From: Emydura subglobosa
Taxonomy: Eukaryota > Chordata > Testudines > Chelidae
Direction: 5' to 3'
Assembly: GCA_007922225.1 (NCBI GenBank)
Contig: ML679959.1
Location: 19,864,913 to 19,928,912, forward strand
Length of the DNA: 64,000 nucleotides
The translations under genes and the position numbers were made by a program. How positions within the stretch are numbered: the first letter of the stretch is position 1; every line of letters begins with the position of its first letter. The notes beneath the pieces were generated by a model, which did not search any database, was not told the DNA's origin, and saw nothing but the letters and a program-made list of their open reading frames with translations. This document shows, one piece after another, positions 46,600 through 58,108 of this stretch.

Positions 46600-47988
46600 T
46601 GCCAAACTGTCTGGAGTGGCTCATGAGTGTGACTACCAGCCTCAGGACAGACTGTGAAGAAGCAGGACACAAACCCCAAACTCACTGTCAATTCTATACT
46701 TAGATTTCTCCAACTCGGTATCAAGTGTGAACTCCTCAAGCACTATAACAGCCTTAACATGGAGTCACAAACAGTCCCCCTGGGTTCTCTAATCTGTCTT
46801 GCCATTCAGGCAACCTTACCTTTGTGATACATTGTCCCTTACACCAAAAAACACAATATTCAGGGTATGTCTACACTGACGGCGGCAAAGTTGCTGCCGT
46901 CAGATCAACCTTTCTGGATCAATTGAGCAGTCAGTGAAGACCTGCTCAATTGATCCAGAAGTCGACGCTGTAAAACCACCTCCTCAAGTGGCGTATTGTT
47001 GCATCAACAGGAACACGGTTCCCGTTGGCGCAGTGCAGTGAAGACGCCACGCAGAAGGGAAGCACAGCAGTCAACAGGAGTTGTGCAAACTACTCTGTGT
47101 AGCTTGCGTAACTCCCATCAACTGCCACCAAATCGCCAGGTAAGTGTAGACTAGGCCTCAGATTACTCCTGCTCCCAAAGGACCAGTCACTTACCGCAGG
47201 GCAATTGCACTTCAAATCTCAACCAGAGACAACACTTATAGCCAATCGAATAAGGAGCTAACTAAAGATTTATTAACTAAGAAAAGAAATGAGAGTTATT
47301 TACAAGGTAAAAGCAGATAAACATACACACAAATGAGCTGCAGTCTTAAGGTCCAAAATGTAATAAAAGCTCCTGTAATATGCCAGCTCTCTCTGTCCCT
47401 TAGGGCTAATCCAGATCAACAGCTAGCGATTTCTTGCTAATGTTTAGAAGTCTTTGCCCTGCAGAGTCCAAACAGCATAAAGATAACAATTTCTCTTGAC
47501 AGGGATTTTTATTTCTTTTCCCAGAGCTCAAACTGATGGGATGAGCTTTTGTTCATGTCTGCTTCCTAGGTGCTGGAGGAGCCATCAACAAAGTCTTTTG
47601 TTCTCTGATGTCCCACAAAGGCTTGTCTGATGTGTATAGGCCTTCTTCCGTTGGGCAGGAGAGGAGACCTCTTGTGGTAAACTAATATTTCACACTTGGT
47701 AATGCTTCTCTCCTGGCTGAGGCTTTTTTTCCAGTTTCATAGCAAACACTTTTATACTTACAGAGCAAATACTTAAATATTACTTTATAACATAGGCTAT
47801 GGGTATTATAAGTCAGATTAAGCAATGCAGCATTTTACTAGCATAACAAAGTCCAAGCTCAAAAAGTCTAATATCTGTTTTAACAATACCAGCACTATTG
47901 TAGTAAGCGAGACTGCTATGCATTTGTCAGTGTTCAGTGAGGCCCAGGGGCCTGGGCATGAGCTAGTACCTGGTCTGCCAGCATCACA
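46600..47988 (-). mobile_element. Solo LTR, same family as 3345-4486, with a nested MITE
   Basis: Perfect 5-bp duplication GTTAC (46595-46599 and 47989-47993) and ends TG…CA (TGCCAAAC…GCATCACA). It aligns with the 3345 copy through TGTCTGGAGTGGCTCA, ACATGGAGTCACA, AGCTAACTAAAGATTTATTA and AAGAAATGAGAGTTATT. On the minus strand AATAAA is read at about 47270. About 300 bp at 46861-47160 is a later MITE insertion. No internal viral genes. Confidence 0.88.
46861..47160. mobile_element. hAT-like MITE nested in the LTR
   Basis: Left end CAGGGTATGTCTACACTG and right end TAAGTGTAGACTAGGCCTC are inverted. Near the left, GATCAACCTTTCTGGATCAA and CAATTGATCCAGAAGTCGA form a further hairpin. Absent from the sister LTR at 3345, so it post-dates that LTR insertion. 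Confidence 0.78.
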
Positions 47989-47993
47989 GTTAC

Positions 47994-49900
47994 ATCCACT
48001 GTCTTGTTTTTAGTTGTCACATTCTGAGTTGATCACTTCACAGCTGGATTTTATACTGCATTCTTATGGCACATCCAACACACTGTCACTCCCCTGTTAG
48101 CACTCCCCTGGTGCAATTTACTTGAAATGCTCCCCAGTTCCTTCCTGGCATTCTCTTAGAACTTTTCCTATCTGATACACCAGTGTCTTCCCTGAGCACC
48201 CTCTCCACTCCAAATTTTTTTTTAACATTTAAACATTTACTCCGTTTCCAAGAGTTATTTCTTGTTCCATGTTTAGAGAAATAGTGCAATATATCAGACA
48301 TACGTCTGTGTAATAACTGTGGGTAGATATACACTTTTTAAAATGTATGATCAATGAACATAGTCATAATTACAGTAATTTTGTGATGGTCACCTTTTAG
48401 GTTGCTAAAGTATTGTCAGTAATATAGCTATGGTTCCTTTTTATTATATTGCAAATTTTATTGCATTGGTAGGTTACACATATGTGTTCCGATGGTTCTT
48501 TTAGCCTGTACTCTTATGTGTTGGCCTTAATTTCTTATTGAGTGTTTTGAAATGTTCTCTGTGGAACAGGCGGAGAGTTAGAACTAACCAACACTAATGA
48601 CATCTTCCTAGTAATACTGAATGGGCTTTCTTCACTGGACATTCATCAGTCCTTTTTAATTTGGCTGCAGTACTGACTTCATATTTCTCTGGTGCATCAA
48701 CAGGCCACATAGTATATGGATACTGAGCAGTCACTCAACTCAGTCACTTTACTTAGAATGGAGATCCCTTTACTACATTGCTTTGATCTCTGCTTGTTCA
48801 CTATAGCCAACACATTATTGGCTTGGAATACTGTCAAACATATTTTATGTATTTGGGGCTTCATCTGTCTTTATTTTCCATCACTGGTGATCCTAGCTTT
48901 TCTGACAGACATCTGCACTTCCACTTTAGGGTCTGGGCAACCTGGACAAGGTTTTAATGTTCAATGTTGATTTGTTTTAGGATGGTACTTAATGTCTTAC
49001 TAACATTTGTGAAATAAACACGAGTTGCCCGTTAATAATTTTTCCCCCATTATCTGTGAGCTAGATACTTTTTGAGAATTGTTTTTAAAGATTGGATTTT
49101 GCCAACCCTACCACAGTGGAGGAGTTACTATTTTATCAGTTGGCCTCTCTCAGGGGCATAATTGCCAGATGCTTCCCAATGCTCATTAAACTGAAATCAA
49201 CCGCATTTCAAAGCCTATGAAGATGCAAGAAGATGGATCTTAGTGACACTACTTCAGATGTGGAAATGTCTATAGTCAGCTCTGTGAAATATGCAAAGAC
49301 TAATATAGAAATTTCCACATTTTAAAAGTATTTGGCTATTTATGTCATTTACATTGAAGCTACAACATATTGTCCTTGTTGAAATTTGATCTTGGATATT
49401 CACTTGTACACAGCACATCAGTACCTTTGTTGTAAATTCTCTCCAATAGGTGAAACTTTGTATTAAAGAATCACAAGGTTCCCACTTAAATATGTTTAAC
49501 TAATGTCTAACTTCTACTTAAATACAGAAGGTAGCTTCCAAGAGCAAGATATCAAAACAGAGACTCTAACCATCTTCCAGAAGCCAGTCATCTTCTCACT
49601 AGCAGTTCTCAAGCTGTTTTTATATACATTGCTGTGTCTCCAGGCAAAGAGTTTGATTAGAATTCCAGACAAAATAAAACCCCTGTAAAATGTAGTTAAA
49701 GTTGAGAGTATGTCTGTAATTTTTCCAAGAATGTTGTCGTAATGAAACAATAGAAAACGAGGACATTCCAAATTGAAATTAACTTGAAACCAAACATTGA
49801 AAAGTGTTGAAAAATACAGGTAAAGGCCCCAGACTCTTTTTTTAAATTATTTTTTATTATTTCAATGGGAGATAAGCACCTAGCTGCTTTTGAAAAATTC
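47994..49900. other. Intronic sequence with no recognised feature
   Basis: A+T-rich. No coding potential or recognised repeat family. Confidence 0.4.
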
Positions 49901-49904
49901 CATT

Positions 49905-50020
49905 AGGAGCTTATCTGCATTTTTAGGATCCTAAATACCTAGAATCTAGCCCTTAGGTACTTAAGTGTTGTTTACTTTCAATGAGAGTTAGGATACTAAG
50001 TCCCTTTTGAAAATGTGATT
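49905..50020. repeat. Palindromic 'ttttgaaaa…ctaa' family repeat
   Basis: GCTTTTGAAAAATTCCATTA GG, TAGGATCCTAAATACCTAGA, CCTTAGGTACTTAAGTG and CCCTTTTGAAAATGTGATTC are words of the 11805/12200 family. Confidence 0.55.
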
Positions 50021-50116
50021 CTGGCTTCAAAACCATGTAGGCATTTCTGAACATTTTAACCGTTTCTAAAAAGATAGTTCAGAAAAAGGAGGGGAGTTGG
50101 GTGACAAAAATATTAA

Positions 50117-50394
50117 ATGTAAAGAGAGACTTCCATACGAGAAGAGACTGAAAAGATTGTGATTGTTTATTTTAGAGAGGTTATGAATATATGAGGGAAC
50201 ATGATAAATGTATACCTATATAATAAGAAATGCTATTGAAGAAGGTAATTTGGATTCTCCTACGGTCCCTCTCTTAAAGTATAAGAAAAACGGAGCATTT
50301 AATGAAATTGAAAGCTGACCAATTTAAAAGTGGTTAAAGGCAGTGCATTTTTATACAGTGCCTAATTAATCTGTGAAACTCTCTGCCATAGGAT
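50117..50394 (+). mobile_element. CR1-type LINE fragment, divergent subfamily
   Basis: TACGAGAAGAGACTGAAAAG, AATAAGAAATGC, AATGAAATTGAAAGCTGACC, CAGTGCCTAATTAATCTGTG, AACTCTCTGCCATAGGATAT follow the CR1-like order. It is broken off by the next CR1 at about 50395. Confidence 0.7.
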
Positions 50395-51237
50395 ATTATG
50401 GGAGGGGTTGCAAGTGCTGTGGAGGACAGGAGTAGAATTCAAAATCATCCTGACAAACTGTAGAAGTAGTCTGAAATAAATAGGAGGAAATTCAAAAAGG
50501 ACAAATATACAAAGTACTACACTTAGGAAGGAATAATCAATTGCACAAATACAAAATGGGAAAAGACTGTATAGGAAGGAGTACTGCAGAAAAGGATCTG
50601 AGGGTTATAATGGATCACCAACTAAATATGAGTCAATAATATAATAATATTGTTCCGAAAAGTGAACATCATTCTGAGATTTATAAGCAGGACACGAGAA
50701 GTAATTATTCCAGTCAGCACTGATAAGGCCTCAGCAGGAGCACTGTATCTAGTTCTGGGCACAACACTTTGGGAAAGCTGTGGACAAACTGGAGGAAGTC
50801 CAGAAGAGAGCAACAAAAATGATTAAAAGTCTAGAAAACGTGACCTATGAGGAAAGATTGAAAAAATTGGATTTATGTAGTCTGAATAAGAAGACTGAAG
50901 GGTCATAATCAGTCTTCAAGTACATCAAAGGTTGTTATAAAGAGGAGGGTGATAAATTGTTCTCCTTATCCACTGAGGACGATGGGCTTGAATTGCAGCA
51001 AGGAAGACTTAGGTAAGACATTAGGAAAACCTTCCTAACTATAAGGGTAGTTAAACACTGGAACAAATTACTTAGGAAGTTTGTGGAATCTCTGTCATTG
51101 CTGGTCTGTAAGAACAGTTTAGACAAACACCTGTCAGAGATGGCCTAGATAATACTTTTACTGCCTCAGTGTAGGGAACTGGACTAGATGACTTGTCAAG
51201 GCCGCATCCACTCGTACATTTCTGTGATTTCTGTAAC
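50395..51237 (+). mobile_element. CR1 LINE 3' end
   Basis: CTGCAGAAAAGGATCTGAGG GTTATAATGGATCACC, CAGGAGCACTGTATCTAGTT CTGGGC, GAGCAACAAAAATGATTAAA, CTTCCTAACTATAAGGGTAG, GGACTAGATGACTTGTCAAG, ATTTCTGTGATTTCTGT. This is the bird/turtle-type subfamily, as at 30186 and 43020. Confidence 0.9.
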
Positions 51238-51239
51238 TA

Positions 51240-51440
51240 AGTTCAAAAGCTGAGTAGGATTCAGAAGGGGGTTAGGCATTTATATGGATGAATCCAGTGG
51301 TAGTTAAATGCCTAAGTACCTTTGAAAAAGGTCACTAAGTGCCTATATGCATCTTTAGGCATCCAAATACCTTCAAGTTTGGCCCTAAGTGCCTATTCCT
51401 TTTTGGAAATAAGTTCATTGAGGCACTTTTGAAATTTTTA
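51240..51440. repeat. Palindromic 'gcctaagtacctttgaaaa' family repeat
   Basis: AAATGCCTAAGTACCTTTGA, AGTGCCTATATGCATCTTTA GGCATCC, and CATTGAGGCACTTTTGAAAT are the family's paired words. It directly follows the CR1. Confidence 0.6.
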
Positions 51441-52540
51441 ACTAGGATGACCAGAATAGAACACGGTATTCCTGGTAAACATTTATTTGTATCATGGATT
51501 TGTAATATATTCAGTATTGTGCTCTCTCCCATTTTGAATTCTCTGTAACACTGCTTGCTTTCTTCTTTGCTTTGTCTATGGAGCAGAAGCTTTCATTGAG
51601 ATGTCACAGTGACGCCCAGTTTTTTTTTTTCTGGTTGTTTACAGTTATATATATGAATAGTTTAAAATTATTCTTTCTAATGAGCATTACCTTGCACTTG
51701 CCAGTTCTGAATTTCATCTTTCCTTGTGCTGCTCTGTCTTATTTAGCGTCCTCTGAAGTTCTTGGCTGTTCGCTGTAGTCCTGACTAATTGAAATGATTT
51801 ATTCACTTGCCCCACCTCTTTTTCCCTCATCGTGTCCCCAGCTTCCTCCACATCAGGTTCCCTTCTCCAGTCCCCACCTTTTCCTTCTCTGCTCCCCAAT
51901 TCCACTACTCCAGAGTTCCAGAAAATAGTAGGGATCACGCAAGACACAAAACACTTACCAGGTTTCTCTCCCTTGATTTTTTTCCTATTCTCTATGGTTT
52001 CCACAGGACAAAGATCCCTAAATCATTTTTTCCTGGAATATGCCCTTCATGTCTAGGAAATATCCTGTGTGTATAATGTACCATTTGCTCAAGTGTACAA
52101 AGAAATGACTCTGTGAAATGTATTCTGAACCTTGCTAGAAATGAGACTATAAGGGCAGGAAAATCATTAGCTATTGTGGGAGTGAGCGGAAACTAAAATC
52201 AAAGTTGCACTTAAACATTTTTAATCCAGCACTTTCCAGATTCTCAGAACTACTTTTTCTCATCTCCTGTTTTAAGCATATGAATTTGCAAACAACTTGG
52301 TTACTCCAACCAAATGGTAGAGAAGGTAGAAAATAAGGATTTAGAATGGCAATCTAGACTCACTTTTAACTATGGAGTTACACAACTGATGTGCCCCTAA
52401 TGCAGATGCAAACTGAAATAAACAAGTTTGCCTTTTCAATGACCCCAGGCACTACTAGCCTGTAGAAAGAAAAAAGACCTACTGTGGTGATTAAGCCTTG
52501 TGAAACACTGCAGCAGAACTCATTTAGCACTTTAGACATT
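51441..52540. other. Intronic sequence with a pyrimidine-rich patch
   Basis: The plus strand is C/T-rich at 51805-51910. The 51450-51790 part carries words seen in antisense CR1 (ttctttctaatgagcattaccttgcacttg…aatttcatc) and may be an old CR1 fragment. Confidence 0.45.
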
Positions 52541-52549
52541 GACTTAACC

Positions 52550-52886
52550 CAGGGCTCGACAAATTTGTTCTGGAGCTAGGAGCCAGCCCAAAAATTAAGG
52601 AGCCAGACAACGTGGGCTCAGCAGCGGGGCGTCCTGGCTGAAGCGCAGAAGCCGCTGTCCCCTCCCGCCTCATCCCTTCACTCCACCCCTCTCCCACAAT
52701 GTGGGCCCAGCAGTGCCGCTGGAGCGCGGCAGCCACAGCGCTCCCCCCTCCCAGCCCTGCCACACGGGCGCGCAGTGGTGCCTTGGCTGGAGCGCAGCGA
52801 CCACTCCCCCCCAGAGAAATACTAGGCGCCAGACTTAAATTTCTAGGCACCATGGTGACCTGGCGCCCAGGGTTTGTCGAGCCCTG
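52550..52886. mobile_element. hAT MITE with clean termini
   Basis: CAGGGCTCGACAAA at the left and TTTGTCGAGCCCTG at the right are perfect inverted ends. The 8-bp flanks ACTTAACC (52542-52549) and GCTTAACC (52887-52894) differ at one position, the size expected of hAT duplications. The interior is GC-rich with no transposase, and GC content explains the open frames on both strands. Confidence 0.87.
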
Positions 52887-52894
52887 GCTTAACC

Positions 52895-53785
52895 CACTCA
52901 CAAAGCACATTGAGTACCTAGCCATTGATAAAACGATTGATCATTTGAAGGAAAAGACCTGAATATTAACTGTTGTACTGGACATGTAAGGCTGTTCTTT
53001 GTGTTTGGGTGTCTCCGAAGGCTCCTGCTTTCTCTAGCTAGAAGAAAGTGATAAGAGGTGAGTTCCTTCTGGAATTCTTCACCTTTAAATAACTTAATGC
53101 TTCTGACAGATTTCTTTAAGATCTGATCCAGGCAACTCCCTAAAGTATTTCCCTTTCAGAGCTAAGTTATTTTAGGCTTTGGGGCTTAATTAATACCATT
53201 ATAGTATTTCCCTCACCTACCGTATGTAAATCTTGAAATACAGATCATGTATAATTACCTGCCACACTTTAATAATGCAAGCTTCTTTATCATTGCCCTG
53301 TACTTAGCTAAATTTCCTGTTCCTTTGAACATGTAACTGTTTCCTTTTTCGTTACTGAATATTCTTTATTTAGTCTGATTTTAAAAGGAACATCATTTTT
53401 ATTCCTGGAATGCAGTTAAAATTCAAATAGATTAGGTTAAAAGACAAGTGTAAAGATTCTTTTAAAAAAAAAAAAAATTCAGAACCTCTCTCACTATTCA
53501 TTTGATCCTCTAACACTAGTCCAGCTCAGTGTGAAAAAGGAGTATGTGGGAAGGGTGGGAAGGGACCAGTCCCCTCTTGTCCCCACCCCACAAAACCAAG
53601 CTGAGTCACTTAGAGACATGCTTTACACATCGTCTTACTAAAATAATTGCTCCTAGATTAAGATACTCTCTCCACTTATTTCAGACCATTTTAAGGACTG
53701 GCCCAGCTCAACACATGATCAAACCAGAGGTTGGGAATAATGTAACTATATTGGATATCTATAAGATGCCTCTGTGTTACCTATT
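52895..53785. other. Intronic sequence with an A-run
   Basis: A16 with one break at 53462-53477. No recognised element. Confidence 0.4.
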
Positions 53786-53789
53786 TTCT

Positions 53790-53936
53790 GTATTACTGCA
53801 TCTGAAGAAAAGAGCTGAAGTCTCTCGAAAGCTTATGCCTTCAAATATTAAATTTGTTTGTCTTTAAAGTGCCACAGAACTCTCGTTGTTTTTGCTGTAT
53901 ACAGACTAACACAACTACCCCTCTGGAAATATATTT
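53790..53936 (+). repeat. Reptile interspersed repeat with 3' tail
   Basis: CATCTGAAGAAAAGAGCTGA, TCTCGAAAGCTTATGCCTTC, TTTGTCTTTAAAGTGCCACA, CAGACTAACACAACTACCCC: a well-known order in turtle and crocodilian genomes, antisense copy at 23620. Confidence 0.8.
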
Positions 53937-53987
53937 TTCCTTCTCACCCAGTAGTCCAATAAGGAGATGTAAGTATATAAGGTTTAG

Positions 53988-54305
53988 AGATTCATAGATT
54001 TTTAAGGTGAGATGGCATCATTTCTGATAATGTAGTTTGGCCTCCTATATAACAAAGGCCATAGAATTTCAGAATAGATCACACCAGAAATACATCCATC
54101 CTTGATCTGAAGACATTAAGAGATGGAGAATCCACTACTGCCCTTGGTAATTTGTTCCAATAGTTAATCACCTTCACTGCTGAAAATGTGTACTTGCTCT
54201 ATGTAAACAACTGAGTAAGGACTTTAGTATTTGTCCTTGAAGTGCAGAACTGATTGAAACACACTATTCCTCTTACCATCTTATCCCTCCCTCAGCTTCT
54301 AACCT
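53988..54305 (-). mobile_element. CR1 LINE 3' end
   Basis: Antisense words: GATTCATAGATTTTTAAGGT, GTAGTTTGGCCTCCTATATA, ACAAAGGCCATAGAATTTC, GAGATGGAGAATCCACTACT, TTGTTCCAATAGTTAATCAC. It is the complement of the 3' end seen at 55700-55940. Confidence 0.88.
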
Positions 54306-55220
54306 ATGGAGTTTTAGGAAGGATAAATATATTAACTGTATTTAATTTGTACATATTCCCATAGGCAGCTCTTTGTTTGCATCATAAATCAAGAAATAAG
54401 CTGTTTTCTTAGTTAATATTAGCTTGTGATCTGTAGTATAGCATTTCGAGGTCTTTGAATCCTTATCATACCCCAATTACTAGATATCTAGAGGTCTTAG
54501 TCAAGCATACTGAACAGCATAATTTAGCAGTGCATAATTTTAAATATTTGATTATTGCTGTGTGATATTTTTAAGCATGTTTGCATGACTGCAGAAGTTG
54601 TTAATATAGGACTTACAGCACTAGTATATTAAAGTTATAATCATTACTGCCAGTATTCATTGTGATTTTGAAGTGTGACCTCACCCATGATACATTCTGC
54701 TATTGTATTACAGGCAATAGTTTCAGAAAACTATGCAGCATAGTATGTAGGTTTCTGTTATAAAGAGTGTGTCTGCAATAGACATAATAATGATAATACC
54801 TAGCTCTTTTATAACATGCTTTTCATCCATAGATTTCAGATATTATATGGTATTGTAACTCCAGGCCTGAGGACTGGGAATACTCAATGTAAAACAGTGA
54901 AGTGCTGGAAATGAATGAGTCTTGCTAACTGGGCTGAATTCATTCCCCTATTCCTAAGCCCATTGATTTAAATCAACAATTCATTTAGCCCATTATCTTT
55001 ATCTTTGCAGATTTAAATTTGGCTTTAGAAGAACTGGTATGAGGATCATTAATACCTCATAGCATTAAGATTATAGGTCAAAGTGGAAACTTTATTACAA
55101 ATCTCGGAAAACTGTCTCCTGTGACAGATTTCTAGTAGCCTAAAGAGCATTCAGTCCAATTATATGTAGATGTATTTACATACTGCATGTGTTCAGCACT
55201 GATGTCATAATAATGTGGGA
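54306..55220. other. Intronic sequence with no recognised feature
   Basis: A+T-rich. Nothing supportable. Confidence 0.4.
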
Positions 55221-55224
55221 AAGA

Positions 55225-55942
55225 GCCATCATAAACAGTGAGTGGGAAGCAGTGACTCTGAAAAAGATTTGGGGTTTCTGGTTAATAATCAGCTGAACAT
55301 GAGCTCTCAGTGTGACAATGTTTCCAAAAAAGTTCATGTGATCTTTGGAATGCATAAACAGGTATATCGAGTAGGAGTACAGAGGTTATTTTACCTCTGT
55401 ATTTTTAATTGGTGTTAAATCTGTAGGAATACTGTGCCCAGTTCTGGTGTCCAGAATTCAAGAAGGATGTTGGTAAATTGGAGAGGGTCCAGTGAAGAGC
55501 CATGAGAATGATGTAATGATTAGAAAACATGCCTTATGATAGACTCAGATTTCAATCTATTTAGTTTAACAGTGATAAAATTAAGGGGTGACTTGAATAC
55601 AGTCTAAAAGTATCTACATGAGGAACAAATATTGAATAAAAGGCTCTTCAGTCTAACAGAGAAAGGTGTAACACGAGCCAATGGCTGGAAGTTGCAGCTA
55701 GACAAATTCAGACTCTGAAATGAGACATAAATCATTAACAGTGAGGGTAATTAACCATTGGAACAATTTACCAAGGGTTACAGTGAATTTTCCCTCACTG
55801 GTAATTTTTAAATCAATTGGATTTTTTTCTAAAAGATATGCTGTGGGAATTATTTTGGGGAAGTTCTATGGTCTGTCTTATACAGGAGGACAAACTAGAT
55901 GTTCACAATGGATCCTTCTGGCCTTGGAATCTATCTCAGGCA
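55225..55942 (+). mobile_element. CR1 LINE 3' end
   Basis: AACATGAGCTCTCAGTGTGA, GTGATCTTTGGAATGCATAA, CTGTGCCCAGTTCTGGTGTC, AATTGGAGAGGGTCCAGTGA, CCATTGGAACAATTTACCAA, then TCCTTCTGGCCTTGGAATCT at the 3' end. The subfamily matches 17846. Confidence 0.9.
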
Positions 55943-56094
55943 AGTGTACAAGAGTAACCTTGCTCTATGAGGCTCCTTATGCCTGGTATTTGAGATGTTC
56001 CTTCCCAGATCTCTCTCTTTTGGAGACCAATTTGATATTAGGGCCAGATTTTAATGGTATTTGTGTCACTCCACACAGCATTGCAATGCCAAAC

Positions 56095-56210
56095 TGATTT
56101 AGTAACCTAAATCTCATTTTCAAAAGTGACTAAGGCACGTAGGAACCTAAGTCTCTTTGAAAGTCAGTGAGATTGAGAGCCATATTTAGATATTTAGGTG
56201 CCTAACTCCC
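56095..56210. repeat. Palindromic family repeat, left half
   Basis: AATCTCATTTTCAAAAGTGA CTAAGGCACGTAGG and TTTAGGTGCCTAACTCCC. The matching half resumes at 57340, so the LTR between them split this element. Confidence 0.6.
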
Positions 56211-56215
56211 AGTCA

Positions 56216-57334
56216 TGTTCTGGTGTGCAATCCAGACCAGAGAGGGACTGTGTCACTGCTTTTCCTGTAACCCTGAGTGACTTAGATGGTCTGCTGCTGT
56301 GGCTCACAATCTGGAATGGGAGCCAGCAGACAAGCATGCATTGAGTGTCTGTGTGATAAGCAGGTATAAACTAGTAACTGTGATTTCAGCCACCTGCTTG
56401 TTACACCCCAGCCACACTCTGGTATACACCAGCCTTGGTTACACCTTGCGAGATGAGTCCAACTCCCCAAGTCCCAAATTTTCCCGAAACCATGTGCTCT
56501 GCAAAGTCCAGTCCTCTCCTGGACCATTCAGCTCTCTAAAGAGACAAATTGTGCAGCATATAACTTTAATTGGGATTAGCTATCCCTTCAATTCAAACAC
56601 AGCACTGGGTTGGTTTAGATTAAAAGTAAAACAAGTTTATTAACAAAGGAAGATAGGATTTTAAATGAATTCAGGTATAAAGGATAGTGTTAGAAATGGT
56701 TACCAGCAAATAAAAGAGAAAAATTCCTTCTAGTGGCTAAGGCTTAACACAACAAGCTTCAGCCTTTGTTCAAGCTAGTTTCCTTCTCAATGTACCTTCC
56801 AGCAAGATCGTTAACTATACCTCTGGTCATCATCTCCCACAAAGCCCAAAGTCTTTCTCATCTTAGGTAACAGATAACATGAGTTTCTTTGCCCCCGCTG
56901 TAAGGAAGGAGACATGAGTCTGCTGGTGAGGGAAATTCCATGCTGGTTTCTTCCCCTGCTGGTATTTGCTAAAATGCAGATGAATGGTCATTTGACATGT
57001 GCTTGCTAATCCACTCATGACATTTGGCAGAAGGCCTCAGTCTATCTTTGTCTAAGAGAAACCTGTTTACCCACTCACCACATTTGTCTGGTAAACACCT
57101 TTTAGTTCCACATTTCCTTCATATTTGTATAGGGCATTAACCCATCCTAAGCCACACAAGAACATTAATGATCAGTGTGTTATTAGTTTTTAGTATAACT
57201 TACATAATACATATCAGATACAGTTTATGACATTAATAAATGGAAGCACACTGAATTGGTCAAGCAAGCTGAAAGTCATTACCAGATTGCAGTGAGCCCC
57301 TGCCTTCCTGCATTGAGATGTTGTTAGCGTTACA
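56216..57334 (-). mobile_element. Solo LTR, third family
   Basis: Runs TGTTCTGGTGTGCAATCC…GTTAGCGTTACA with TG…CA ends. The flanks AGTCA and GGTCC agree at 3 of 5 positions, a plausible decayed duplication, and a palindromic repeat is split around it. On the minus strand AATAAA is read at 56641-56636 within a GTTAATAAAC context typical of LTR R regions. No internal viral genes. The boundaries are inferred, not proven. Confidence 0.65.
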
Positions 57335-57339
57335 GGTCC

Positions 57340-57395
57340 ATTGAAATCAATTAGAATTAGGGGCCTAAATACCTTTAAAGATCTGGGCCTTAGTT
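57340..57395. repeat. Palindromic family repeat, right half
   Basis: TTGAAATCAATTAGAATTAG GGGCCTAAATACC, then AAAGATCTGGGCCTTA, is the usual end of the family begun at 56095. Confidence 0.6.
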
Positions 57396-57995
57396 TAACC
57401 AACTAACTTACTAACTGCACTGACCAGGTTCCTGTTGTCTTGTTGGATTCCTCTCTGCATTTTTCTTCTGTCATCTAGACATAACAATTCCCTTATCCCA
57501 CCTGCTTGCAGGCTGTTCCCCTTGTATCCTATTGCTGCTGCTGGTGGTCCTCACCCTGCTTCCTTGGTTCTGCTTCTTGGTTCACCCAGGCAGTTCCTCG
57601 ACCTCAGCTGTCATGTTGTCAGCTGCTGCTGGATCCCTTCCTGCTAGTGCGTGATGCTCTGGGTCACTGCAGGGGAAGAAAATTACTGAATCCAATTCTC
57701 ATCAGATTCATCACCCTAACAAATTATCAACTGGCAAATAAAAATATAAAAATAATCCTGATTGTTTGTAAATAGATTTGTTTGTGTATGATACCAACAC
57801 ATGAGCTTTGGAAAAGTGCAATTCTAGATGCACATTTGGTGGCTGAAGGCACGTCTTAGTCATATATATATTGCCCCCTTCCTCCCTGCAAAATAGAGAA
57901 CTGATTTGTATGGTGAAGAAAGCTAGCACCTTGAGACATTTTCAATACCACATTGCTAAGGCTTTTGTAGAAAAGGTGCAATACAGAGAAGCACT
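57396..57995. other. Intronic sequence with no recognised feature
   Basis: A CTGCTG-rich patch lies at 57530-57650. No recognised element. Confidence 0.4.
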
Positions 57996-57999
57996 GGTA

Positions 58000-58105
58000 A
58001 GAGATTGGTCAGCTGAAGAAGAGCTCTCTGTAAGCTTGAAAGCTTGTTTCTCACCATCAGAAGTTGGTCCAATAAAACATATTGTCTTTCACACCAACCA
58101 AGTGG
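58000..58105 (+). repeat. Interspersed repeat ('gaagaagagctct')
   Basis: GCTGAAGAAGAGCTCTCTGT AAGCTTGAAAGCTTGTTTC and GGTCCAATAAAACATATTG are shared with both arms of the 60992-61380 element. Confidence 0.75.
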
Positions 58106-58108
58106 CTA

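Noticed and set aside
52524..52925. 133-codon open frame on the minus strand and a shorter one on the plus strand
   Set aside because: Coincides with the GC-rich interior of the hAT MITE at 52550-52886; open frames reflect the scarcity of A+T-rich stop codons.
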